Notes: generated from the sequence alone by a model not told the origin. DNA of 64,000 nucleotides from Combretum micranthum (GCA_024138025.1 JAMXBD010000366.1:1-64000), one strand, 5' to 3'. Shown: positions 34,990 through 48,508, counted from the first letter of the stretch. Program-made: numbers and translations.

Positions 34990-36190
34990 CGTCACAAAAG
35001 GTACCCTAAACGTGATAGTCTGCCGCATACTATATTAAAACTTAAGAATGACGTTCCTTAGTCATGCAAAAACTTCGACACCATATCCACAGTATATTTC
35101 CACAACAATAGGAGATACCAATGGGATGTGTTGTTTAAGATAGTAAAAATATAGCAATCAAGAAAATACTTAAACATTCATACTCACAACTTAAAGATCA
35201 ATAGTCTTTCAACTCCATAGGGACATTCCTCCAATAAATATTCAAAATGCCATAGGCTTACTTAAACATATAACTATGATAGAAAGATTTTAAAGGAAAT
35301 CTAATATAAAGTCTTCAAATAAAAATCCCCCAAAAGCATAAGCTCTACCTGGACGGAAAGGATGGTCTTAGGTACAAAATAAGAAACCTGCAACATCAAA
35401 AATCTGTTAGAGGATAAGCATAACTAGCTTAGTGAGATATTCCTTATGCAAATATACCCATAAAGAAACAATCAAACAAGTCAATTAGCAAGCATATGCA
35501 ATATAACGACCATATGATCAAATAAATACATATGACTATCTGGTGATGTATATAAAATGGATTTGTGCCCTCCATTCGACGTTAGGAAATGATTTGAATG
35601 GGTCCAACGACCAATGGTCCAAAAACTTTCTTGAACTTGCACATGTGTCCTGGGGTGCTTATCAATCATACTACTAGTTTCCAGGTTTTCCTTACCCAAA
35701 GTGATCGATCCGATTCGGCTACACCATGAAGCCGTATTCCCCGAATGTCCTAATTTCTCAAGATGTAGCTAAGCAGCTTATCTTTCCGATCCCATGTAGA
35801 GGTGTAGTAGTAGCAAAATGTGTATGTGATTCTCTAAGTGAAATGCATGATTAATTTAGTTATAAGGGATTTCTAATCCGTAATTAATCTTATTTAAGGC
35901 AATCGACCAAAATTTACACACATAACATCAAACATAAAAATAATTTATATTAATCAACCAATCGAGTTCTGATGTGCTTATTGTTCATTATTCACACATG
36001 ATGATTCAATTAATGTAGTGCATACCAAATTTTATATCTTCCTAAAATATAGTGCTCTATTCTACAAGCACATATGTACATAAAACATAAAGGAAAACTC
36101 ATTCGGCCACAACAATCCTTGTAAATTGAAGTAATCATCGAGAAAGAGAAGGTCTTGGTCTTCACCACCTAAACAAAAGAAATACTTGAA
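34990..36190 (-). mobile_element. Decayed LTR-type module, minus orientation
   Basis: On minus, TCACTAAGCTAGTTATGCTT at about 35430 followed by GATGTTGCAGGTTTC near 35390 parallels the TACTAAGCTCATGG...CAGGTTGA piece at 30505-30555. Upstream on minus, a GC-richer block at 35560-35830 resembles in position and composition the block at 39350-39490. No protein domain is present. The family name is unknown to me. Confidence 0.35.
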
Positions 36191-36199
36191 AAATAAGTT

Positions 36200-37900
36200 G
36201 CTTATCCTAAAAGAATAACTAAGAGGGGGTGAATTGGTTATTTGATAAAAATTGTTTCCTTTTAAAAAACTTAACTAAATTCACACCACTTAGTTAATCA
36301 AATTACAATGGCTTTTAAACTCACTTGAAAACAACAAACTTAACCACTAATAACTTTAATTAACATTCGGATAAAACAAGTTTACTTAAGTTGAGCAAAT
36401 GTTTGAAGTTAAGCTTCCTAATTACTCTCTGATTAGAAAATAAACTTCCAGTTACTCTCTAATTTAGTCTCTGAGTATAGGATGTAGTAAAAGCAAACAA
36501 CTAAATATGAATGAAATTAAAGAGGTAAGGTAGAGAAGAGAGTAAAGTCGATTTATAGAGGTTCCGCCTAGTAGCTCCAAGCCGAGACTCGGTATTCCAT
36601 ACCGGTATGCTCTACTATCCAATCAAGAAATGAGAGTACAAGCTTGTTCAACTACATTGAACTTCAATCACTCTGCTCAACTTATCTAGCTTCACTCAAG
36701 CTATTTACTAATCTACAGAGAAAGAAAGTCACTCTCACCCCTTTTACAATCTCTCACAAGAAAACTAAAGCAATGAGGAATAAAGAAATAAAGATTTCCT
36801 CTCAGTTTTAGTACAACGATGATAATAGAGTAACAATGATTAGCACAAAAGTCAGCTGTAGGATTCGTACAAAGGTAGAGTTTATCATTATTGTCATATC
36901 AAAGTTCTCCCTTTTTTCTTCTATTCAACCTTCTACTAGAAGTATCTTCAACGATTATGATAGGATAAGCTTCATTCCTAATATTTCTCCTTCGAAATGC
37001 CTGCTTCATTTGGATAAGATAAGAAATTGAACGTTGAAGACGATCTTGTTCCGATTTTTGTGCACCTGCTGGAGATATTAACCTTGCTGTGGATGGGTCT
37101 TGAAGATTTGAACTTTATCAATTTAAATCATCCTTTAAAAATAACGTATCAAAATCCCTCAAAGATAGGATAAAATCTCATTGCTTATCATCTTCTTCAA
37201 ATTCGAAAATTTCCAACATTTAAAGATAAACTTGATTGTTGATGAAGATCTCATAAATTTCGTCTACTTAAGGATAAACATCTTTTGCTATTGTTCAAAT
37301 TGAAAAATAGATTTGCATCTCATATCTTTGCAGCCCATAAATCTCGTGATTTTGAAATCCTCTAGCTGTCTTTAGCTCTCGTGATTTTGAGTTCTTCTTG
37401 CTATCCTTAAACTTTGTGATTTTGGATTCATTGTCTTGTTAAAACACGACTTAAAAGACAAAGATCTTCATTATGACAGTCTTGAACTTATTTCTAGCTT
37501 GTAAAACAAAATTGATCTTGCATGTCTTAAAAGGTTGAACTTGAACATGCTGTCAAAAGTTAAAAACTCAAGTGTAATCCTTAATCCAATAAAAACTTAA
37601 ATCCTTATGGATATTTAAACCAACTATATGGAACATAATTGAATGTATTACCTAAATATATTCAACTTTAGAGCTGAGTTTTCAAATCTATAAAGAATTA
37701 TAGAAAATCCAATTTCTTCATATCTGTTCGTGAAACTTACATAGGAAGTTTTACTCTTTGATTTACCTTTTGACTGTTATAAGTGTCTTGTAAACCCAGC
37801 GATTTACCTTCTGAGTTATCTTTTGACTATTCATTTGTTCTTAAAAAACTTTTCGAACACTTTCTGAGTTGAATCTCTTTTGAAAAACATTTTCATAAAC
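36200..37900. other. Possible copia-like LTR remnant
   Basis: GAGGGGGTGAATTGGTTATT at about 36225 and a TTTATAGAGGTTCCGC stretch at about 36553 are sequence types I associate with decayed plant Ty1/copia LTR ends. Nothing coding is seen, and the assignment is weak. Confidence 0.25.
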
Positions 37901-38379
37901 CAACTTTAATCATCCTTAAATTTAAGCACTGCATACTTAATAAATTTGTTAGTGATCACTTAATCCTTTCTTATTCTATTTTGTTATTCTGGTCAAAATT
38001 CAGACTAGGCGAATTTCCAACTTAAAATAGCCATAACTTGCTCATTTTAACCCATAATTATGCATATTAGTAGTCGTTTTCTATCTACTCAAAAACATCT
38101 GTTAATTTTTAAGGTTATTTTTAGCATTTAAGGTCTTTAAGGATTTGTAATGGGTTGGTATAGATCTGATCAAATATGTTCTAGCCTCTTAAATTGCACT
38201 TTTCCAAGTTTTACTTCATTCAAAGATTTTATAGTAAGCACATAGGTACTTATGTTGTAATATACAAATAAATAGATCATAGTGAATGGTAGTATTGTAA
38301 TATATGATAGTTCAAGAGGTTAATTTTTTCATGTGATAGTTGATATTGAACCCAAGGAAGTTGTTTGCGAAAACAAGAA

Positions 38380-40135
38380 GTGAAGGACTTAGGCCGGCTA
38401 TAAGCTACCAGCTTTGGTGTGGAAGGCTGCCAGCTTTTATTGGAGCATCATCGGCCTTATGTTAGCTTTGGAACTTTGGAGAGTTTGCAAAAAATTTGTG
38501 AAGGATGGTCATGTATATCGAACGCCAAACTAAAGGCCACCGATTTATGTATCAAGGCTACCGACATTGACGAGAAAAGCCATAAGCTTTATGCCAGCTT
38601 ATGTGGTTCTGTTCCTTGATTTGAATCTAAGCTGTCCCTGAGCCGCCAGCGTGAGTCCAGCCTATATTTTTCAAAAAATAAACATCTATTCTTTGTTCTA
38701 TGGTTTCCTAATTCGTGTATATATACCCCAAGGTCTTTAGTTCTCTCCTCACATCTCTTCCTAAGGAAAATTCTAGGTAAGACTTCCTCTCAAATCTCTT
38801 TTAGTTAAGTTTTGATTGGATTTTGATTTCTAAAGATTAAATTTATATTGGTTTTTGAGGAATCAAGTGCTGGAGACAAATTCGTTGGAGATAAACCCCA
38901 AGTGTTGTGGAGTTGAGATTTCTTGGCGACTGAGAATGATTGAAAATCTTATCCTAGGTAAGGTATGAATCTATTTTATCTTTGTGGAATCATAGAAATA
39001 GTCTTTTCTGAATTATGGTGTATGTTATGTTATGAAAGGAATTCTAGGGTTTTTGTGAACTTTGGAGAAATTCTTGTTTATTGGAGTTTTCGATTAACAT
39101 ACCAATTGAGAAGGTTGGTGTACAAACCTAGATCTTAGTTCTTGTTAGATTAGGGTTTTGTTTATCTTGAGATTTGATTGTGAATATAGTTGTGTTGAGA
39201 TGGTTTTGTTTATTTGATCAAGATGCTGTTGATATTAGACGACCATTCCATGCTTGTTGATTGTGCTTGTAGGGTTAGAAAATAAATTGATTAAATCTTA
39301 TCTGACATGAAGTTGAATTTGTGTTTCTTGTGCTTGGCTTTGGCTAGTAAAAACCATGTAGAATGTGATACTAACGGGACACCCTGATGATCTATGTGTA
39401 AGGTTGTCCCGAGTTGACTCATGCATAGAGAAGATTCTGATAGAATAGATTTTGGTGGTATAGCCCCCGGGTGTGTGGGAGATTCCATGCACCATATATG
39501 TATAATTATCTATTTTACTATATTGGTTGTTTTTAGGGAGTCATGAGATACTCTAGGTTTGGGACTAGCTGTAGAAGGTTCTAAGTTGTGTTGATTGCTT
39601 GGCTAAATTAAAAGATAACAAATCGTGGTTAGTGTATTAGTTTTAAGTTGTATGTGATATTGTAATTGCTTGTTCATGTGTGTGTATTTTCTGTTTGGCG
39701 TACTGATCATTTTTTGTCCCCCTTTATCTTTTTTAGGAACAGGTGAAGATTAGATAGTTTATGATTTGTCTGGATTCAATGTATATGTGGACTACGGGGA
39801 GGACGTTAATGTACCTGATTACCACAGATCTCTAGATTTATCTTGGATGATTGATAATAGATGGAACTATGAAAAGTTGTTTTCAAAACTCCTATTTGAT
39901 TTATGAGATTTTGGAAAATACTCTTTATTTGAGTTTAGATTTAGAAGGTGGGCTTGGCTTATGGCAACTAGATAGTTATGAAGATTATTTTAATTTTATG
40001 ACATTTATTTTAAGTATCCTTATTTTTAGAGTTTTGAAGATATATGTTTTTAACAATTGGTGGTTTATAGTTTTAATAGCCTTAGCGTGTTCTTTCCAAG
40101 TGAGAACACGTGGCAAGTTGTAATGCCGTTAGGTT
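38380..40135 (+). mobile_element. Decayed LTR-type module, plus orientation
   Basis: GC-richer degenerate repeats at 38390-38660 (GGCTATAAGCTACCAGC, AAGGCCACCGATT) precede a TATA-like GTGTATATATACCCC at about 38716, a CT-rich leader, and two CCTAGGTAAG or CTAGGTAAG donor-like sites at about 38774 and 38955. A TTTTTAGGAACAGGTG acceptor-like site is at about 39730. An open stretch at 39851-40120 is hydrophobic and matches no family. The architecture mirrors the block starting at 28374. Confidence 0.35.
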
Positions 40136-40861
40136 ATGGCGTTATATATGTAGTTCAAAATCATTTAGTATTAATATAAAATCATATTATATGCATGATG
40201 TTAGTGATGTTGCCCCTACAATATATTTTTATAAAACAATTTATTTCTAGAAGTTTAAAAAGTTAAGTTTATAAAAATCTCTTTTTGACTTGTTAGAAGA
40301 AAACTAGAATTTTCAGTTTGTTACAAGTAAGGGCCTACTCATTAAAACTATCATTTTTATATTGTCTTGACATTGTAAATATAAAGTTATTTCTTAAAAC
40401 TTGGTTCCTTAAGTTATTATTTGTTTTGTTTTTTTAAGTGGATTTTCTACTAGTGAGTTGATTTTAGATTTTGACTTGGAAAAATTATTTTGTTTTTAGT
40501 GTTCATCAAGGTATTAGCATAAGTCATAAAAATAAGTTTTTAAGAAAAAAAATACATAATAAAGAATTATCAATAATAAAATTTGACAATAGATTTGTTT
40601 TAATATTTTGTTGAACCATTATCCTAAATCTTAGTGAAAGTGTCTTCTAAGTGTTAAAAATCATTTTTCTAAAAGGTTTAGTCCTATTTTTATAAAAGAA
40701 CATAACTCCTTTTATCATTTTGAAATTTTTATTAGGATAATAACATTATGACCATGCATGAATATGAACTTTGTAGTTATGTTATAAGATTAAAAAAACT
40801 CATATAGAAAAATAAAGACATGGAAAATTAAATGAGCACATATATATATATATAATATATA

Positions 40862-41111
40862 AGAACAAAAATATGAAAGTCTTAGCTTGATATGAAGACT
40901 TCACGGAACTTAATGGTGAACAAGTTCCATAAAAAGAAAAGAAAAGCTTAAAGAAAAAGAAAGAAAATCGTGGAAGTCTTAGATCTTATTCAAGTCTTCC
41001 CGAGACTTAGAAATTTATAAGTTCCATAAAAAAAAGGAAAATAATAAGAAAATATGAAAGTTTTAGATTCATGTCAAGGTTCCCCGGGAATTAGATTATG
41101 GGCAAGTCCCA
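40862..41111 (+). repeat. Three degenerate tandem units (84-99 bp)
   Basis: Units start near 40872, 40972 and 41055 with variants of TATGAAAGTCTTAG. They continue to AAGTTCCAT and an A-rich tail. Confidence 0.65.
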
Positions 41112-42948
41112 TTTTATTTTGACTTGATTAAGGACAAGTTTAAGACTAAAATAACTAGTCTTATTTATTTGCAAGAAATAAATAATAAGTAATAAAAATT
41201 AAATTAGTGAACATTTAGGCTCTAAGAAATATAGATATATACTTATACATGATAACATATAAAAGTTAAGTTAGAAATATGAACGTAATATAACAAGAAC
41301 ACATCATGAAGATGAACAAGACATGAACAACATGTTGTTTTTCATGATTCCATTTCCCTAGCATTGGTATCATGAGGATTTATATAGAACCAAAATACAC
41401 ATATTGTTCTTGTTATGTTACATGAACAAAAGAGACGTTTAAAAATTTTTTCCTACGGTTGATGAATGATTAGAGATGGAAGAATCAAATGGATGATGTG
41501 TTTAGTTTATTTCTAAAGAGAAATGGGTGTTTTATGGGGATGGAGAGGAATAAAGTATTTGTGAGGAATTTCTAGAGGGAAAAGTTGAGAAGTGGTTTTG
41601 GTAAAACTTTGTTAAGTGAAATGAAAATATGTGAAAGAAGTAGAGGAAGAGGTGGTATTTATAGAGAAATGTGGAGGGAATTTATTATAATAAAATAAAT
41701 TGAAAAAAAAAGAAGAAAGATCGAGTGAGAGAAGGGTGATGACCAACATGAAATGAAGGCAAGGGAGGAGAGAGAATAAAAAAATAATTTTAAAAGAAAA
41801 GTGTAAAAAGTTTAGTAATATGTAATGTAAAGTTTTTATGAGAAAATAAAATTGTAAAAATAAAAATGTAAGATGTAAGAATAGGTGGTAAGATAAAGTA
41901 GAGATAAAGGACTAGTAATGACTAGTAAAGTAAATTGTAAACTAGACAAATAAATATCATTAATAAATAAAATACGCGTAAACAAGCCATAAATGATATT
42001 TTTAGAAGCCGAAAAATTTTATAACCAATATTTTATGATTCCCCATCTTATTACGAGTCTAGCTATATTTATTGGAATTTTTTATTGTTTTGTGCTAGGA
42101 CCCTAATTCCAGAAACTGATCTCGTTCTGGTCCAAACTAGAGAATCTTTTATTAATCTAATCTCTTTAGGCTATATGATATTATTTCTAATTATAATTTA
42201 AGGTTATCTTATTTTTATTGTTTTTGGGTTTCGCATGCGAGATTGCTGGATCTAGATTCATTAAGACTTGTTATTGATCTAGTTGACTTTTAGGGTTCTG
42301 ATTTGATTTATGGTTCTAGGGTTTATATGTAAAACTTATTGAAATATCTAGGGGTTTATAACCCTTAAGATATTTATAGAGTTTGATTGATGATGACACT
42401 CATTGGATTGCGTAGTGTGTCATAGTTGAAATGAGTCCTCTTACTTATGGATCCTTCCATGAATCATATTGAGTTCAAACCCATGGGAGTCTCCTTTAAG
42501 TGTATGAACTTTTTTTAGAAAGGTTGAGAATAAACAGACCGGTCCAATAGTCCTCACTCCAATCTACCATGCCAAACCTCCCATAAGTCATCCAAAAACA
42601 TAGTCTGGACTCCTAGACCCTGTCGCTTAGCTCAAGAGTCAAATTCATATATTTTATTAGAAAAAACCCTCTACATAAATACACTTAACCGACAGATGTC
42701 TTGTACATATCACCTAAGTGACATATGTTATGTCTTGTGCACTTGAGACGTGACACCTTCTTTGCAATGTTGAAACCTCAGATGAAATGCAAATATATCT
42801 CCTTATTTTTTTTCCATGTATGCTTATGTCTTTTAAATTGGAATAAAGGCACAAAAAGTACATAATGCTTTCAACTTTTGATCAACTTAGTGTTTAAACC
42901 TTAATTTCTGCAATTTAGTGCTCATTTCTTCAATTTTGTTTTTATTTA
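41112..42948. other. AT-rich spacer with a minus promoter-like stretch
   Basis: On minus, CTCTATAAATACCACCTC at about 41665, followed by a C- and T-rich leader, looks like a TATA box and 5' UTR of a transposon module. No open frame follows. No gene is seen elsewhere in this stretch. Confidence 0.35.
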
Positions 42949-43360
42949 TATCATGTTTAGTACATTGGAGTTTTCTAGAATGGAATGAATTGGAATCGAA
43001 GGAATGAAATGGAATTGATTAACAAAGGAAATGACAAAAGCCATTCCTATGTTTGGACACATTTTCACAGAATGAAATAAATATGCAATAAGATTTGTCA
43101 AGAATATGCTTCATAATAGATATTATAATAAATATGTGTAGGATAAAAATGTAATTAATATAATAACCATAAATAGAAATGAAATGAAATCGTGATATCA
43201 TTTTCTCAAAGAAGGAATCGAATTCCTCTTAGAAGCCGCAATAATTGATTTTAAAGAATCTTGATTTCGGCTTCTAAAAATGCTTCTAAACATTGAGAAA
43301 TGGAATAGAAGCTGGAATCGCAATTCTATTTACAGTCTATTCTGTGTACTAAACGTGCCA
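42949..43360. mobile_element. MITE with TTA target duplication
   Basis: The left end TATCATGTTTAGTACA and the reverse of the right end TGGCACGTTTAGTACA form terminal inverted repeats. TTA flanks both sides (42946-42948 and 43361-43363). The 412-bp interior is rich in GGAATGGAAT-type words. TIR type and 3-bp TTA duplication suggest PIF/Harbinger. Confidence 0.65.
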
Positions 43361-43363
43361 TTA

Positions 43364-44444
43364 GTGCTTTCATAAATGGAAAAATATCGAATGTTTTTTT
43401 TTTCTTAACTCCAATTTTGATTGTGTTATAGTGTTTATACCTTATATTTGTTATATTCTATGTTTGTTCATTACTTAGTTGGTTAAAATTAATACTTGAC
43501 TTTCTATAGTTGATATATTAAGGGAACTTCTATAGTCCCATCAATGTAACCATCCAATCAATCATTTGACTATTAAAATAAATATAATAGCAATTGATAT
43601 AATTAAATATTTCAATGGTATTATTATGATTGGATACAAATCAAAGCCATTAAATAATGGATGCAACCTGTCCTGTTAAAGTACTAGACCGTAGAATTGT
43701 CCATTATTTTAACTCTTCCATGTTAAAAGAAAATCATTAATGCCAAGTAATTTCAATAATGCATAAGTTTTGTATATGATATCCAATTTTAGTAATTATA
43801 TCGTAGAAGCTCTAGAAATGTATTTGTATTTGAAAACTGATGAAGTATACATCTTATAATTGTTCTAACTAAGTAAAATTTTATGTGGTTACAAGTTATC
43901 AACCCAAACATCTTTAAACAATGCACCTCCTCATAGTATAATATTTTGTTATAAGTCGAATTTAGATATTAATTTTTAAAAATTTATGGTTACATAACTT
44001 ACACGCGAGATATTATATGTCTGTAAATTTTTTAGCCATTGGAAAGTTTATATTGTAAGCTATATAAGAATTGTTATTTTAAATTTGAATTATACCGTTA
44101 TAAGTTGTCCTTTTTTAAACAAACTCGCCTAGTTTTCTTTATTTGTTGTATTTCCATTTATCCATGTGATTATAAGATTATAATTTTAAAAAGTTTTAAG
44201 AAATTTGACAATTTCTATAATATTATAATTTTACAATCACATTGAGGGCATAGAAATATTTAAATTATGAAAGGGTTACAAAATATTAAGCAAAATTATG
44301 AAATAAAGAACAAATTTACAAAACAAGAAAGGTCATTTAAATGAAAATAAATAAATTCATAAAAGCAAAATTGTGTATTGAATATCGCAAAAATTAGAAT
44401 GCATTTGCAATCTTGTAAACTATTTGAAAAATAAAAATAAAAAT
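43364..44444. other. AT-rich spacer, no gene seen
   Basis: No recognisable coding or repeat structure beyond simple AT-rich sequence. Confidence 0.45.
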
Positions 44445-44461
44445 TACGAAAATAAAAGATT

Positions 44462-44555
44462 TTTTTTTTTTGCCATTAAATGAGTAGGGGTATTCGAATC
44501 TCAGACTTCTCACTTGAGAACCAGAGAAATGTCACTAGGCTACAGTGCTATTGGC
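44462..44555 (-). mobile_element. tRNA-derived SINE, copy 2
   Basis: On minus: GCCAATAGCACTGTAGCCTA, GTGACATT (A-box region), then GAGATTCGAATAC (B-box) and a poly(A) tail seen as T-run 44462-44471 on plus. Perfect 17-bp target duplication TACGAAAATAAAAGATT at 44445-44461 and 44556-44572. Its first 28 bases closely match SINE copy 1. Confidence 0.85.
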
Positions 44556-44879
44556 TACGAAAATAAAAGATTGATACAAAAAAAGGTTAGAGGAATTATA
44601 AAATTACCACCAACCATGTTTTTTTCCCTTCTTATAAAATCCATTATTTTTAAAATATAATAATATAAAAGATTTAGACCAATAAATCTATTGCTATATT
44701 TTCAATTAGTGTTTGAGTTAAGTGAATATCAAGTGGCTTGTAACCTAAGCTTTCTAATAGTTGTATAGTTGCATTCATACAACATTTGACTTGCAAGTTA
44801 TAGGGTCATAAGTAATATAATATATATATATATATGCTATTAAAGTAAAACCACCTTCTTTGGTGTCTTTAATGTAAAT

Positions 44880-45300
44880 ATTTTTAGTATAAATGTTTTC
44901 AATATAATGTTTTTAGCATACGAGTATAAATTTTCATATCCTTGAAATCATGAAAATTAAAATAGGGTTTGAATATAATTAAATAAAGATTGAATAGACA
45001 TAGTATTTTCCTTTTTAGCATATGGGCGTAAATATTTTTGGTGTTCTTGAAATCATGAAATTAAATAGGGTTTGCATATAATTAAATAGGAGTTGAATAG
45101 ACATAGTCTTTTTCATGTAAAATATTTTTGGTATTCCTGAATCATGAAGTTAAATAGGATTCGAATAAAATTAAATAGGTTGAATAGACATGGTCTTTTC
45201 CTTTTTTACATATAGGTGTAAAATATTTTTGGTATTCTTGAGATCATGAAATTAAATATGGATTGAATAAACATAGTCTTTTCCTTTTTTAGTCTAAGCT
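44880..45300 (+). repeat. Four degenerate tandem units (85-103 bp)
   Basis: GAATAGACATAG (or GAATAAACATAG) recurs near 44992, 45095, 45183 and 45268. Each is followed by TTTTCCTTTTTTAGCATA, AAATATTTTTGGTATTC and ATCATGAAATTAAATAGG. Confidence 0.75.
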
Positions 45301-46440
45301 TGTATCTTTATATATCGATCTAAACCTCTTATACGCAGTTACCCAACATGGAGAAGTTATCTATGGAAAATACAATTGTAATTATGATTTGTAATTAATT
45401 TCTTAATTTTTAGGACTAAATTAATGCTGTCCTCTTCCAACTTATAAAAACAATATATTTATTTAATTTATATATTGGATTATTTTATTTGCACACACAT
45501 CACGAGTGCATCATCTGCTTGTATATATATATGTGAACAGTATCTAAAATATAATAGAATATTATAATATATATAGATGTATTATCCAACATGTTTAAAA
45601 AGTTATGTTACAAAGTCAAACAACAATATTTATATATTATAACCATTTTAAGATTTTACTAATAAGTAGTTTTTTAACACATTTTAAATCTTATATTCAA
45701 GTAAAGTAAATATCAAAAAATTTCCAATAATGTGAGATTGTTAAAATTGGGCTTCACATGTAAAAGTTATTTACTGCTGAAATTAGTGGACATACATAAT
45801 TTTCTTTTAATTTCTAAAATAGTACATTAATTAGAAAAAAAAATGATTGTCGATAAATTAATCATTAAACAAACACTAAAATGTATCAAAATCACAGTAC
45901 ACATACCAAAATGTAAAACAATGCAATGGTAGCCTATTCACCCACTAATAAAGAAACTAAATTGGAAACAAATTCAGTAAATTGTAAAAGTTATTTACTG
46001 TTGAAATTAGTGGACGTACATAATTGTTTACTATTTTTTTCCTTGGATAAAATAATAAAACATATTTAAATAAAAATTTACAAAAAATCAAGGGCATTAA
46101 AGGTTTAAAAGCTTGACACTCAAATTTAAAAATAGAAGCTAAACACACATGATATGAAATATACATACATATATATATATATAAGAAAATGTATTTTAAA
46201 TTTATTCTATTTGAAATCTTTCATCCTTTATTTGAATTGAAAAGAAATGTTGATTTACTCTTCGATAAATTTCCCATGAAAACAAGTTATTTCTTATTTG
46301 TAAATATCAATATACGATTCCAAAGTTTTATTACAAGATGTCAAATAAATATGCTACTAAAGATGTAGACTTATGATTCAATCATATAAATAAACATGCT
46401 GTAGATTGGCTTGTTCTAAGGTGAATTTAAAAGGTTTGAG
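45301..46440. other. AT-rich spacer with one direct duplication
   Basis: About 45 bases (TGTAAAAGTTATTTACTG, then TTAGTGGACATACATAATT) occur at 45759-45803 and again at 45983-46025 in the same orientation. No gene is seen. Confidence 0.5.
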
Positions 46441-46447
46441 GTATTAA

Positions 46448-46811
46448 CGCTATGTTTGGATGGAAGAAACTAAGGCAAGACAAGGGAAAGCCGCGGAAAT
46501 GGAATGCAAATTGGATGCTTGGCATTGAAATTCCTGCTGAAATCAGATCTTCTTTCTGGCCAAAATTGGAAAAAAAAAAAAAAAAGGTGAAAGAGGAAGG
46601 AAAAGCTTGTATATTACAAAAATACCCTTAACTAAACCTAAATTATTTTTCAACTTTTAAGCATTTTAGTCCATCAATAACTCAATTTCTCACTTTTTCC
46701 TTTCATTTTCTTCATAACCTACCAAATATAAAATAAAGATTTTACTTATTTTCATTTTCACTAATTTTTTTTCGTTCATTTTCATATATAAAAAGGTTGC
46801 CAAACACAGCT
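46448..46811. mobile_element. MITE with TAA target duplication
   Basis: The left end CGCTATGTTTGG and the reverse right end AGCTGTGTTTGG pair. TAA flanks both sides (46445-46447, 46812-46814), and the match extends to TTAAC. The element is 364 bp with an internal A-run, and no coding sequence is visible. Confidence 0.65.
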
Positions 46812-46814
46812 TAA

Positions 46815-48260
46815 CTTAGATAATATCTATTGTCAACAGGGTTTCAAGTTTCAACACATGATATGTTACTAACGCATGATAAAACACGTGAAATGTTGAG
46901 TTTTTTGAGTGGGAGAAGAAGAGAAAGTGGCATTAGGTAAGAGTGAGACTTAAAAAAAAAAAAAAAGGAAAAAGGAAATGTTCAGATTCCACAATGTGTG
47001 TAGTAATCATAGCGGAGGGTCAGAATTTGGTAAACAAACCCATCATCCATAATGCTTTTAAAAGAGGAAATGAAGTGATAAAAACAATCATATTAGTCAA
47101 AGATTAAGTTACTTTGGCTCAATGGGGAGCCATGATGATATAAAATAAATTATAAATATTTTTACTAATAAATAGATCAAATAAATTAAATACAGATCAG
47201 GTACAAAAAAATATAGATACAGATATAAATATAAATAAAAATTAAATAATCTAAAAGGGATTGATATTTGAATCTTATTTATTTTTATAGCTAATATCTA
47301 AAATTTAAAAAGCGTTAATTTGACATCTAAATTTACATGTTTTGCCTTATTTGGGTTGTGTAAATGAACACAAAAAGTTTAAATATTTTAAATTAAAACT
47401 TTGAAACTTCCTAAATAGGAGTTCAAATTGGTGAAGTTTATATACTAAATGTAATATCTACCTTTTTAAAGTTTATACATTTCATGTCATATTAGAGCAT
47501 ATTTTGTGAGAAAAGATTCGTTGAGTATGACATCTCATGTGGAATGATTAGTAATATATAATTATAAGTAATTTTTTTTTTCACACAAGCATTTCTATAA
47601 AAATTATATATTGTTTCTATGGATTATTTAAAGTACGTTAATATTTGCTTACCAGTCATCCATCTGGATAAGCGGCATATTATATTGAATCCTTTTGTCC
47701 TATTTTATTATTTAATATATCACATCAATGATATTTACAGAATATATTTTATTTGGATTACCTAATAGAACGGTCATCTTCTTTTTAATGCCTTCCAATT
47801 TTTTTCATTTTCCAATTTCCTCATAAGATATCATAAGTTAATTTCACAAAAGTTGCTTTGAACTACATTTTGCCTTGCTGGTTCTATTTCTTTCTTCTCC
47901 TTTCTCCTAACTGTCATTATTAAATAAAAAGGCACTGAACAAAGACATTCCTAGATTGACCAACTCACGAAGCAATAATTAAATTGAAAAAAGGAAAGAA
48001 AAATTGGGGTGTCCTGTCTACCACTCATGACGGTCCAATTAAGCATCGGTGTTGCAGGGTGGTTATACGGCAAATGAGACCCTTCAACCGCCAATTTTGC
48101 GATGTGTACCAATTGTCACAATCATGATAGCTTTTGTTGTAAGAAGTTTGAAACTTGCTTTCTAACATCCTTCACTAAGAGCTGACCGCGAAAGGATAAA
48201 AACATTACCTTTAAAAAAAAAAATTTCTAAAACATGGGCCATTTAAAATTAAGATTGATA
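46815..48260. other. AT-rich spacer, no gene seen
   Basis: No recognisable coding similarity. A small MITE-like piece with weak inverted ends may lie at about 47320-47470. Confidence 0.4.
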
Positions 48261-48508
48261 TCGTAAATTATACATGAACTTTGATAAAATGTAAATGATA
48301 CATAAAATTTGATAAAATATATAATTAATTATCTAAACTTTGAATTTGATTAATTTAGTACTTAAAAGAATTTTTTGCGCATATCAATGATACTTTTGTA
48401 ATATTAGTTAGCATGCATGAAAAGTGATTTCAAGTAGTAAATTGATCAATTTCAAACTTTAGGTATCTAATTATATATTTTAACAAAAATTTATGTAGAC
48501 ATTTACCC
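48261..48508. mobile_element. Small MITE-like inverted-repeat element
   Basis: The left TAAATTATACATGAACTTTG ATAAAATG block and the reverse of the right TAAATGTCTACATAAATTTT TGTTAAAATA block pair imperfectly over about 40 bases. No target duplication was confirmed. Confidence 0.4.

Noticed and set aside
39851..40123. 90-codon hydrophobic open frame as a membrane protein gene
   Set aside because: No family similarity, no supported start context, and it sits in a transposon-like non-coding module.
44480..44555. Possible tRNA gene on minus
   Set aside because: A- and B-box-like words are present, but there is no cloverleaf; the A tail and target duplication mark it as a SINE.
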